Shown here piece by piece: positions 7,641-15,639 of a stretch of 64,000 bases of DNA. The DNA comes from Sulfitobacter sp. Lineage in GTDB: Bacteria; Pseudomonadota; Alphaproteobacteria; Rhodobacterales; Rhodobacteraceae. Numbering within the stretch: the first letter of the stretch is position 1; every line of letters begins with the position of its first letter. The position numbers were made by a program, and so were the translations under genes. The stretch lies in assembly GCA_017854855.1 (NCBI GenBank), contig JAFMGZ010000013.1, forward strand, positions 1-64,000. The letters are read 5' to 3'. Below the pieces are notes generated by a model that did not search any database, was not told the origin of the DNA, and saw only the letters and a list, made by a program, of their open reading frames with translations.

Positions 7641-9269
7641 ATGTCTATGGCGTGGTTTGTCACGATCGTATTGCTGGTTATTGCGGCCATACTCATAATT
7701 CTCTTTTTGAGCCGGTATTACCGCAAGGCAACGCGCGAAATCAGCGTGGTCCGCACCGGGCAAGGTGGCCAGAAAGTTGTGCTGGATGGAGGCTGTCTTG
7801 CCCTGCCCTTCCTGCACAAGGTCGCGGAAGTGAACATGCGCACCTCTAAACTTGATATTGAACGCACGGGCCCGAAATCAATTATCACAAAAGACCGTCT
7901 GCGGGTTGATGTGGCTGCTGAATTCTATGTGCGCGTTCAAGCTAACATTGAGGGTGTGGCCACCGCGGCACAGGCGCTCGCGGGTAAATCCTTTCGCGCG
8001 GTGGATTTAGAAGAAATCCTCGAAGGTAAGCTTGTCGACGCGATGCTTTCGGTCGCGGCGCGCTATACCATGGACGAATTGCAGGACAATCGCGCGGCCT
8101 ATGCCAAGGAAGTGAGCGATATGTTGGGCGATAACCTTGCCCAAAACGGTCTGATGCTGGAATCTATGTCGCTGACGCGGATCGACCAGACCCCGTTTCA
8201 CGCACTGGACGAAAACAACGCCTTTAACGCCTTGGGCATGCGGCGCTTGGCCGAAATCATCGCTGTGAACAAAAAAGAACGGGCTGTGATTGAGGCCGAC
8301 GCCGATGTATCCGTGCGTCAAAGCCAGCTGGATGCGACAAAACGCAAACTGACGATCTCCCGCGAAGAAGAAGAAGCGATGATCACCCAGCAGCGGGAGA
8401 TTGAGATTGCACGTTCCCGCTCTGCTGCGGAAACGGCAGAGGAACAGTCGGTCTCAGAGAAGCGCCGCGAGGCTGCACGCATTGAGCGCGAGCGCGAAGT
8501 GCGCTCGTCAGAGATTGCGCGTGATACTGAATTGCGCCGGCAAACGCTTGAGTCGGAATTGAACTCAGCCCTCAAGAAATCCGAGAACACCGTCACGATG
8601 GCACAAAAACGTGGTGAAGAAGCCAAGGCCGAAGCCGAAGCCATTGCCGCAAAGGGCAATGAGGCCGAAGCCGAAGAGCGCGTGCGTACCATCCGCGAAA
8701 CTGCGGCTGCCGAACGCGACAAGGCCCTCGCTCTGATCCGTGCCGCTGAGCAGGCAGAGGTGGACGACACCCGCGTGAAATCCGAAGCGGATACAATTAC
8801 CTCTATGGCTGAGGCGCATGCGAAGGCCATGATCGACGGTGCCAATGCAGACCGCGACCGCTTACTGTCAGAGGCAAAAGGCCGTGCGGCCATCATCACC
8901 GCCGAAAATACACAGAGCCCCGAGCTGATCGCGATGAAGCTTGATGAGCAACGCATGCGCACCTTGCCGCAGCTGGTTGAGAAGATGATGAAACCCACCG
9001 AAAAGATCGAAAGCATTCGCATCAACCAGATGAACGGCTTCAACGGTGCCAGCGGCGGTGAAGGCGGCGACAAGTCTACCATCAATCAGGTGGTTGATTC
9101 CGTGCTCAACATGGCGCTGCAACTCCCTGCTGTTCAAAAGCTGGGCGAGGAGGTCGGCATGAATATCGGCGACGGCGTGCGCGGGCTTTCAAACTCACTC
9201 AATGGCAAAACCGCCGGGGACGCCCCGGAAATAACGTCGGATGACGTTTCATCCGACAAAAAAGACTGA
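7641..9269 (+). CDS. Flotillin/YqiK-family SPFH membrane scaffold protein
   Basis: This 542-residue protein has one N-terminal transmembrane helix (about 4-24), an SPFH/band-7 domain (about 40-200) and a very long Glu/Ala/Arg-rich coiled coil (about 200-430), followed by a short flexible tail. This is the architecture of bacterial flotillins such as YqiK and FloT, which oligomerise in the inner membrane and organise microdomains. The charged repeats (REEEEAMITQQREIEIARS, EAKAEAEAIAAKGNEAEAEE) are diagnostic. The start at 7641 follows gagaagaggc. Its usual partner, an NfeD/YqiJ-like protein, is not adjacent. The gene lies 42 bp upstream of an ABC importer in the same direction, so the two may share a transcript. 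Confidence 0.88.
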   Translation: MSMAWFVTIVLLVIAAILIILFLSRYYRKATREISVVRTGQGGQKVVLDGGCLALPFLHKVAEVNMRTSKLDIERTGPKSIITKDRLRVDVAAEFYVRVQANIEGVATAAQALAGKSFRAVDLEEILEGKLVDAMLSVAARYTMDELQDNRAAYAKEVSDMLGDNLAQNGLMLESMSLTRIDQTPFHALDENNAFNALGMRRLAEIIAVNKKERAVIEADADVSVRQSQLDATKRKLTISREEEEAMITQQREIEIARSRSAAETAEEQSVSEKRREAARIEREREVRSSEIARDTELRRQTLESELNSALKKSENTVTMAQKRGEEAKAEAEAIAAKGNEAEAEERVRTIRETAAAERDKALALIRAAEQAEVDDTRVKSEADTITSMAEAHAKAMIDGANADRDRLLSEAKGRAAIITAENTQSPELIAMKLDEQRMRTLPQLVEKMMKPTEKIESIRINQMNGFNGASGGEGGDKSTINQVVDSVLNMALQLPAVQKLGEEVGMNIGDGVRGLSNSLNGKTAGDAPEITSDDVSSDKKD

Positions 9270-9311
9270 CCTGCGTCCGCGTTCGTCACTCACCGACAGG
9301 AGACAACACCA

Positions 9312-10556
9312 ATGAAACTTTCCCGCAGACATTTTGTGATGGGCACTTCCGCTCTGGCCCTCGCCGCTCCGGCTACCATTGCCCGGGCACAATCGGATAA
9401 CATCAAGTTCGCTTCAATCCTCGACCTTTCAGGCGGCCTCGATATCTATGGCGCGCCCATGGCCGAGACCACTAAGCTGGCGATCGAGGACATCAACGCG
9501 GCCGGTGGCCTGCTGGGCCGCGAGGTCGAGCTGAAGATGTATGATGCGCAGTCCACGATCCAATTCTACACCCAATTTGCAACACAGGCCGCCGCCGGTG
9601 ACAAGGCCGCGACGGTCCACGCTGGCATCACCTCCGCCTCGCGCGAGGCCATCCGGCCCACGCTGGCGCGGTTCAAGACACTCTACTTCTACAACACTCA
9701 GTACGAAGGTGGGGTTTGCGACTACAACAACTTCTGCACCGGCTCCACGCCAGCGCAGACGGTTGCCAAGGTTGTGCCTTACGCCATGAACAAATGGGGC
9801 AAGAAGGTTTATATCGTTGCGGCTGACTACAACTACGGTCAGATCACCGCACAGTGGATGCAGAAGTTCGTAGCAGAAAACGGCGGCGAAACGCTGGATG
9901 TTGAATTCTTCCCGTTGGACGTCACCAACTTTGGTCCTACCATCAACAAAATCCAGACAGCCAAGCCTGATATGGTGATCTCTGCCCTTGTGGGCGGCGC
10001 GCATGTGTCGTTCTACCGCCAATATGCGGCGGCGGGAATGCTCAAAGAAATCCCCATCGCGTCTACTACTTTCGGTGTAGGCAACGAGCAAAAGCTGATC
10101 TCGGCCGAAGAAGGCAATGGCATCATAGCCTCTTACGGCTACTTCGAAGGCATCGATAGCGGGGCGAACAAAGACTTCCTCACGCGGTTGGAGGCCAAGC
10201 TAGGCGCAGGCCGTCCGGTGATGAACGAGCTGGCGATCCGGTCTTACGAGGGTGCGATGCTTTGGGCTGAGGCGGTTAAGGCTGCAGGCACCATCGACCG
10301 CGAGCCGGTGATCGAGGCGCTGCGTTCTGGCCTCAGCTATGACGGGCCGTCGGGCAAGGTGACCATTGATTCTCAGACCAACCACTGTTCCATGAACGTC
10401 TATATCGGCGAATTGGCCAATCAGGAATGGAACATTGTGGAATCCTTCGAAAACCAACCCCCTGCGGACACCCAGCTGGTCTGTGATCTGAACGAGAACC
10501 CCAACCAGTCCACCTTCTTGTTTGAGAACGGTCTGGAAGCGGCCGGTATCAAGTAA
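9312..10556 (+). CDS. Urea/amide-type ABC transporter substrate-binding protein
   Basis: This 414-residue periplasmic protein starts with a twin-arginine-like signal (SRRHFVMG, then an Ala-rich segment ending near ARAQ). It continues as a class I periplasmic binding protein of the UrtA/AmiC/FmdD group, recognised by ASILDLSGGLDIYGAPMAE, TSASREAIRPTLAR and AADYNYGQITAQW. These proteins bind urea, short amides or branched-chain amino acids. Because the downstream genes encode a UrtBCDE-like importer and three amide hydrolases, an amide or urea-like ligand is the likeliest substrate. The ribosome binding site is caggagac. A strong hairpin follows the stop, as is common where the binding protein must outnumber the membrane parts. 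Confidence 0.87.
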   Translation: MKLSRRHFVMGTSALALAAPATIARAQSDNIKFASILDLSGGLDIYGAPMAETTKLAIEDINAAGGLLGREVELKMYDAQSTIQFYTQFATQAAAGDKAATVHAGITSASREAIRPTLARFKTLYFYNTQYEGGVCDYNNFCTGSTPAQTVAKVVPYAMNKWGKKVYIVAADYNYGQITAQWMQKFVAENGGETLDVEFFPLDVTNFGPTINKIQTAKPDMVISALVGGAHVSFYRQYAAAGMLKEIPIASTTFGVGNEQKLISAEEGNGIIASYGYFEGIDSGANKDFLTRLEAKLGAGRPVMNELAIRSYEGAMLWAEAVKAAGTIDREPVIEALRSGLSYDGPSGKVTIDSQTNHCSMNVYIGELANQEWNIVESFENQPPADTQLVCDLNENPNQSTFLFENGLEAAGIK

Positions 10557-10562
10557 ACTCCT

Positions 10563-10586
10563 TTGGCCCGGCACACGCCGGGCCAA
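10563..10586 (+). terminator. Intercistronic hairpin after the binding-protein gene
   Basis: A perfect 10-bp stem, TTGGCCCGGC / GCCGGGCCAA, closes an ACAC loop 7 bp after the stop codon. There is no immediate T-run, so it is better seen as an mRNA-stabilising or attenuating hairpin within the operon than as a complete terminator. The permease gene starts 34 bp later. Confidence 0.7.
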
Positions 10587-10620
10587 CCCTCCTATTCTTT
10601 TCCCCCCGCAGGAGATCGCC

Positions 10621-11490
10621 TTGGATCTGGTCGTCGCAGTTCTTTTTCAGCTTGTTTACGGCATCGCAAACCTTGCGCTGATCAGCCTCGGGCTGGCGAT
10701 TATCTTTGGCATGATGCGGGTGATCAATCTGGCGCATGGCGAGTTTCTCATGCTGGGAGGCTATACTGTTGTGGTGGCCACCAACGCCGGCGTGAACATC
10801 TGGATCGCGATGCTGATCCTTGCGCCGCTGGTGGTCGGCCTGATCGGGGTGATTGTGGAACGTCTGCTGATAAGATGGCTTTACGGGCGTATGGTGGATA
10901 CGTTGCTGGCCACATGGGGGCTGTCGCTGTTGTTGATCGGGCTGGTCACGTCGATCTTTGGGGCCTCTACTGGTACGACGATTTCGCCACCGCTCGGGAT
11001 CATCCGCATCGGCGATTATTCCGCCTCGGGCTACGAGCTGTTCTTGATCGGTGTGACAGTCGTGCTCTTTATTGCGGTCTGGGCCACGCTAAAGCTGACC
11101 AAGTTGGGGCTGGTCGCACGTGGCACCATGCAGAACCCCGAAATGTCTGCCGCTTTGGGCGTGTCTAATACGCGCATCTACATGATTACTTTCGGCTTGG
11201 GTGCCGCTGTCACCGGTCTGGCCGGAGGGCTGCTGGCACCGGTAACAGGCGTGCTGCCGACCATCGGAGCTACCTATATTGCCAAGGCGTTCATTACTGT
11301 CATCTCGGGTGGTGCCTCGATCCTTGCAGGCACAGCGGCAGGCTCGATCCTGCTGGGCGGGGTCAACGGGATCTTTGCCTTTATCACAGGCCCGACCATT
11401 GGTGAGGTCGCCCTGCTTGTCTCAGCCATCATTCTGCTGCGGCTTTTGCCACGCGGGATCACTGGGCGGTTCTTCCGCAAATCCCTATGA
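10621..11490 (+). CDS. Urea/amide-type ABC transporter permease (UrtB/LivH-like)
   Basis: This 289-residue integral membrane protein has about eight hydrophobic helices and the family motif RVINLAHGEFLMLGGY near residue 35. It forms half of the inner-membrane channel, paired with the next gene. I place the start at the TTG at 10621 because it follows caggagatc at the right distance and begins exactly at the conserved N-terminal helix; the longer frame from 10522 would run through the intercistronic hairpin. The stop overlaps the next start as ATGA, which indicates coupled translation. Confidence 0.87.
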   Translation: MDLVVAVLFQLVYGIANLALISLGLAIIFGMMRVINLAHGEFLMLGGYTVVVATNAGVNIWIAMLILAPLVVGLIGVIVERLLIRWLYGRMVDTLLATWGLSLLLIGLVTSIFGASTGTTISPPLGIIRIGDYSASGYELFLIGVTVVLFIAVWATLKLTKLGLVARGTMQNPEMSAALGVSNTRIYMITFGLGAAVTGLAGGLLAPVTGVLPTIGATYIAKAFITVISGGASILAGTAAGSILLGGVNGIFAFITGPTIGEVALLVSAIILLRLLPRGITGRFFRKSL

Positions 11491-12524
11491 ACGGTAACGA
11501 TACATTGCGCGCAATGAAGCCTGTGTTCGTCTTTGCGCTGATCGGGGTCGTGTTCATGTTTGCGGCCCCCTACGTGCTGCAGCTGTTCACTATCATCAAC
11601 CTGACCACAGCAATTGCGCTGGCGGTCCTCGCGCTCAGCCTTGCACTGGTGTGGGGTTATGGCGGCATCTTGTGTTTCGGGCAGGTCGCGTTTTTTGGTC
11701 TTGGGGCTTACGCCTATACCATTGCCGCAATTAACTTTGGCGGATCGACCTGGGCCATTCTGGTGGCGGTCATGGTCGCCTCTGCCTTCGCGGCCATACT
11801 GGGGTATTTTGTCTTCTTTGGACGAGTCTCGGATGTATATCTGGGTGTCATCACCTTGACGGTCACACTGATCTTCTTTTCGCTGATCCGCCGCACCTCT
11901 GGGCCTGATTACAAGATCGGCAATGCGCTGATTGGCGGCTTTAACGGGGTCACATCACCGCCGCTGAACCTGCCTTGGGATACCTCGTCCTTCCTGTTCC
12001 CGGAACATGTGTTCTATGTCGCCATGGCAGCTCTCATTCTTTGCTATGTCTTTTGCGGCTGGCTGGTGAACACACGCTTTGGCCGGGTCTGCGCGGGCAT
12101 CCGCGAGAACGAGCTGCGCAGTGAATTGCTGGGATACGACTCACGTCTTTACAAGCTTGGTATCTTCACCATCTCAGCCGGAATCGCGGCGATTGGGGGG
12201 GTGTTGTTCTGCAATGGCGTGGGGCGGATCACGCCGGATGTGTTCAACCTCTATAACGCGGCCCTTACGATCATCTGGGTGATCGTCGGCGGGCGCGGCA
12301 CGCTCATTGGGCCTATCGCCGCGACATTTGGGCTGTTCTATCTGACTTCCGCGCTCGGCGGGCAATCAGTACTGAACAACAATCTTGTGCTGGGCGTCAT
12401 CCTGATCTTCTTTGTTCTGCTGGTGCCCAAGGGTGTGGCCCCCACCATCACAGATTGGTTCACCAAACGCCGCAAGCCCGCGCGCAACAGCCGCCGTCGG
12501 CGCAAGCAGGGGCGCAGCACATGA
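11487..12524 (+). CDS. Urea/amide-type ABC transporter permease (UrtC/LivM-like)
   Basis: This 345-residue polytopic membrane protein has the LivM/UrtC pattern: IALAVLALSLALVWGYGGILCFGQVAFFGLGAYAY in the second and third helices and the cytoplasmic FGRVCAGIRENELRSELLGYD loop that contacts the ATPases. It pairs with the preceding permease. The C-terminus ends in an Arg/Lys-rich tail (about residues 325-345) rather than a helix. It overlaps both neighbours by 4 bp (ATGA), placing it firmly in the operon. Confidence 0.88.
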   Translation: MNGNDTLRAMKPVFVFALIGVVFMFAAPYVLQLFTIINLTTAIALAVLALSLALVWGYGGILCFGQVAFFGLGAYAYTIAAINFGGSTWAILVAVMVASAFAAILGYFVFFGRVSDVYLGVITLTVTLIFFSLIRRTSGPDYKIGNALIGGFNGVTSPPLNLPWDTSSFLFPEHVFYVAMAALILCYVFCGWLVNTRFGRVCAGIRENELRSELLGYDSRLYKLGIFTISAGIAAIGGVLFCNGVGRITPDVFNLYNAALTIIWVIVGGRGTLIGPIAATFGLFYLTSALGGQSVLNNNLVLGVILIFFVLLVPKGVAPTITDWFTKRRKPARNSRRRRKQGRST

Positions 12525-13255
12525 GCCGCAAACGCGACAAGCGCGAGGTTATCGTTGAGACCCGCAATCTGGCGATGCATTTCGGCGGCGTGCGCGCCGT
12601 GGATCAGGTGGACTTCACCCTCTACGATAAAGAATTGCGCTGTTTGATCGGTCCCAATGGTGCGGGAAAATCTACGTTTTTCAAGTGTCTCACCGGTCAG
12701 CTTTCCCCAACAGCAGGTGAAGTGATCATCCGCGGGCAGGACACAACCCGTGCAGAAACGCATGAGATTGCCAGCCTTGGCGTTGGCATCAAAACGCAGG
12801 TTCCCAACCTTTTTGACGGGCTGAGCGTTGATGAAAACATCTGGATGTCCGCCCGCCGCTGGCACAACGCCAAGCGCGCCCGCAGCCTGACCTCGGAAAC
12901 GATCGAGCGGATGAACCTTGGCGATATTCGGCGCGAGATCGTGGGCCAGCTTGCCCATGGTCAGCGCCAATGGGTGGAGCTGGGCATGGTTGTTGCAGCT
13001 GAACCGTGGCTCGTTCTGCTAGACGAACCAGCTGCCGGCATGACCCACGAAGAAACCGCGCGCACCGCCGATTTGATCAAAGAGATTAACACGCAGGCCG
13101 CATTGATTGTGGTCGAACATGACATGCAGTTTATCCGCATGATCTCGCAACAAGTCACCGTTTTCCACGAAGGGCAGATATTGATGGAAGACACCATGGA
13201 GGCAATATCTAACGACAAGCGCGCCCGCGAAGTCTATCTGGGGAACCGCGCATGA
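12521..13255 (+). CDS. Urea/amide-type ABC transporter ATP-binding protein (UrtD-like)
   Basis: This 244-residue nucleotide-binding domain has Walker A GPNGAGKST at 44-52, a family-specific signature LAHGQRQWVELGM in place of LSGGQ, Walker B VLLDEP and the H-loop VVEHD. The HGQ.QW..G.. form is what I recall for UrtD urea-transport ATPases and supports urea or amide over amino-acid transport. The ATG at 12521 overlaps the previous stop (ATGA); the longer frame from 12455 would overlap the permease tail. It presumably heterodimerises with the ATPase half of the next product. Confidence 0.88.
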   Translation: MSRKRDKREVIVETRNLAMHFGGVRAVDQVDFTLYDKELRCLIGPNGAGKSTFFKCLTGQLSPTAGEVIIRGQDTTRAETHEIASLGVGIKTQVPNLFDGLSVDENIWMSARRWHNAKRARSLTSETIERMNLGDIRREIVGQLAHGQRQWVELGMVVAAEPWLVLLDEPAAGMTHEETARTADLIKEINTQAALIVVEHDMQFIRMISQQVTVFHEGQILMEDTMEAISNDKRAREVYLGNRA

Positions 13256-15627
13256 GTGCCTTGCTGAAAGTCAAAGGCCTGATGGCAGGCTATGGCAAGG
13301 TGCCGGTCTTACATGGCATCAGCCTGGAGGTCGGCGCGGGTGAAATTCTGGGCGTGTTGGGGCACAACGGCATGGGTAAAACCACGCTGCTGAAAACGCT
13401 GATGGGGATCGTACCCGCGACCGGCGGTCAGGTTGTGTTTGACGGCGAAGACCTAAGCGGGATGAAGTCTTCGGGCCGCGCACGAATGGGATTAGGCTAT
13501 GTCCCGCAAGGGCGCGGCATCTTTCCAAACCTGAGTGTGCAGGACAATCTGCGCATGGGGGTAGCCGCCCATGATATGGACGAAGGGGACGCGATTGAAC
13601 GCGTGCTCGCCGATTTTCCGCGCCTTGAACGGTTGCTGGACCGCGATGGTGGCGCATTATCTGGCGGAGAGCAGCAGCTGTTGGCGCTGGCGCGTTGTCT
13701 GATATCCGAACCAGACCTGATCTTTCTGGATGAACCGACCGAAGGCATTCAGCCCTCCATCATCGATGAGATTATTGAGTTGTTGCAGTCGCTCAACAAG
13801 CGCACCGGCATCGCCATTGTTCTGGTAGAGCAGAGCCTTGATTTTATCACTGCCTTGTCCGAGCGTGTGCTGTTGATCCAGAAAGGCACAATCACCGGTG
13901 AGATATCTGGCTCAGAAGCCTCCGACCCGGCCCTGATTGAAGAGTTTACCGGATTTGGTGCTTCGGGCGGCTTGGCAAAACCTGCGCTCGGCTCTGAGAC
14001 AGGGGCGCTCAACAAAGCTCCCACCTCCCAAATGCGCAGCACTTCGATCCCTTCTCAGACTGCGCCGCCTTCGCCTGCCAATACGCCCTCCCTTATGGAA
14101 AGGATGTCTTACATGACCGTCCAACGCCCCACCCTCTCCCAGATGAAAGACGTGGTCACTGAACTGGGGATGAGCATGTCAGATGCCCGCGTGCAGGAGT
14201 TCCTGGACGTGATGCAAGGCACGCTGGATGCCTATGACATTGTCGACGGGTTGCCCGATTATTTGCCGCCGGTGCTTTATCCGCGCACCTCGGGGTATCG
14301 CCCTACTGCAGAAGAAAACCCGATGAATGCGTGGTATGTTAAGACCGAGATCAAAGGCGCACCACGTGGTCCGCTGCTGGGACGCAGTGTTGCCCTTAAG
14401 GACAATGTTTGCCTTGCCGGTGTGCCAATGATGAACGGTGCCTCGACGCTCAAGGGCTATACGCCTGATCTGGACGCCACCATTGTGACCCGTTTGCTGG
14501 ACGCCGGTGCCACCATCGCGGGCAAAGCCCACTGCGAATATTTCTGCCTGTCGGGCGGCTCGCACACCAATGCAACAGGTCCGGTGCATAATCCGCACAA
14601 GCATGGGTATTCCGCAGGCGGGTCGTCTTCCGGCTCGGGTGCTTTGGTGGGCGGAGGCTTGATCGACATGGCCATCGGTGGCGACCAAGGTGGTTCGATC
14701 CGCATGCCTGCGTCCTTTTGTGGTTGCTACGGGATGAAACCGACCCATGGTCTTGTCCCCTATTCTGGTATCATGCCGATTGAGAACACCATCGACCATA
14801 CCGGCCCAATGACGCAAAACGTCATGGACAATGCGCTGATGCTGGAAGTGATCGCAGGGGCCGACGGCCTTGATCCGCGACAGTATGACGTCAAAACGGA
14901 CCGCTATACTGCTGCCGTTGGGCGTGGTGTTTCTGGCCTGCGCATTGGCGTGATCAAGGAAGGTTACGAGCAGCCCGGGGCAGAGGCAGACGTCAACGAG
15001 AAGGTGCGTGCCGCCGCTGAAACCCTGCGCGGCTTGGGCGCGACCGTGGACGAGATTTCTGTACCTTGGCACCTGAACGGCGTCGCGATCTGGACACCCA
15101 TTGCGCTAGAGGGGTTGACCCAGCAGATGATGCTGGGCAACGGCATGGGCACAGGCTGGGAGGGGCTTTATACGACCTCATTGCTGGAGCATCATTCCAA
15201 CTGGCGCACCCGCGCGGATGAGCTGAGCGATACGCTCAAGATCTCCATGCTGATCGGCCAATATCACCTTAAGCATACGCGCGGACGCTATTACGCCAAA
15301 GCGCAGAACCTGTCGCGGCAGCTGCGCGATGAGTTCAACAAGGTGTTTGCCTCCTACGATCTGCTGCTAACACCAACAACCGCGATGAAAGCCCCGCCTC
15401 TCCCGTCCAGCGACGCCACGCTGGAAGAGTGGTGCCAACGTGCGTTCGAGAATATCACCAACACCGCAACATTCGACGTCACGGGCCATCCGGCAATGTC
15501 GGTGCCTTGCGGCATGTCGGACGGGTTGCCCGTTGGTCTGCAAATCATCGGGCGGCGTTATGATGAAAGCACGATCTACCGCGCCGCCTCGGCCTTTGAA
15601 CAGGCGGGCGACTGGCGCGAGATGTAG
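13252..15627 (+). CDS. UrtE/LivF-like ATPase fused in frame to an amidase-signature hydrolase
   Basis: One 791-residue frame encodes two complete proteins. Residues 1-236 are an ABC ATPase of the UrtE/LivF type: Walker A GHNGMGKTT at 37-45, LSGGE at 136-140, Walker B with D160-E161, and the usual VEQ in place of the H-loop. Residues 237-285 form a Ser/Pro/Thr-rich linker. From about 288 on there is a full amidase-signature enzyme very like Rhodococcus-type enantioselective amidases, with triad K383, S458 (GGSSSGSG) and S482 (GGDQGGSIRMP). The fusion would tether amide hydrolysis to the cytoplasmic face of its own importer. An internal ATG at 14113 (residue 288) is preceded by GGAAAGG, so a free amidase could also be made. 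A sequencing error joining two genes is possible but needs a lost stop. Confidence 0.88.
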   Translation: MSALLKVKGLMAGYGKVPVLHGISLEVGAGEILGVLGHNGMGKTTLLKTLMGIVPATGGQVVFDGEDLSGMKSSGRARMGLGYVPQGRGIFPNLSVQDNLRMGVAAHDMDEGDAIERVLADFPRLERLLDRDGGALSGGEQQLLALARCLISEPDLIFLDEPTEGIQPSIIDEIIELLQSLNKRTGIAIVLVEQSLDFITALSERVLLIQKGTITGEISGSEASDPALIEEFTGFGASGGLAKPALGSETGALNKAPTSQMRSTSIPSQTAPPSPANTPSLMERMSYMTVQRPTLSQMKDVVTELGMSMSDARVQEFLDVMQGTLDAYDIVDGLPDYLPPVLYPRTSGYRPTAEENPMNAWYVKTEIKGAPRGPLLGRSVALKDNVCLAGVPMMNGASTLKGYTPDLDATIVTRLLDAGATIAGKAHCEYFCLSGGSHTNATGPVHNPHKHGYSAGGSSSGSGALVGGGLIDMAIGGDQGGSIRMPASFCGCYGMKPTHGLVPYSGIMPIENTIDHTGPMTQNVMDNALMLEVIAGADGLDPRQYDVKTDRYTAAVGRGVSGLRIGVIKEGYEQPGAEADVNEKVRAAAETLRGLGATVDEISVPWHLNGVAIWTPIALEGLTQQMMLGNGMGTGWEGLYTTSLLEHHSNWRTRADELSDTLKISMLIGQYHLKHTRGRYYAKAQNLSRQLRDEFNKVFASYDLLLTPTTAMKAPPLPSSDATLEEWCQRAFENITNTATFDVTGHPAMSVPCGMSDGLPVGLQIIGRRYDESTIYRAASAFEQAGDWREM
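14097..14115 (+). promoter_or_regulatory. Possible internal translation start for a free amidase
   Basis: GGAAAGG at 14097-14103 lies 9 bp before an in-frame ATG at 14113, exactly where the linker ends and the amidase domain begins. This is good Shine-Dalgarno spacing. It could be a relic of a once separate gene or an active second start. Confidence 0.4.
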
Positions 15628-15639
15628 GCTGGGGCTGTT

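Noticed and set aside
8318-9085. A 255-codon reverse frame, Ser/Ala-rich
   Set aside because: It is the complement of the Glu/Ala/Arg coiled coil of flotillin; the bias produces long open shadows.
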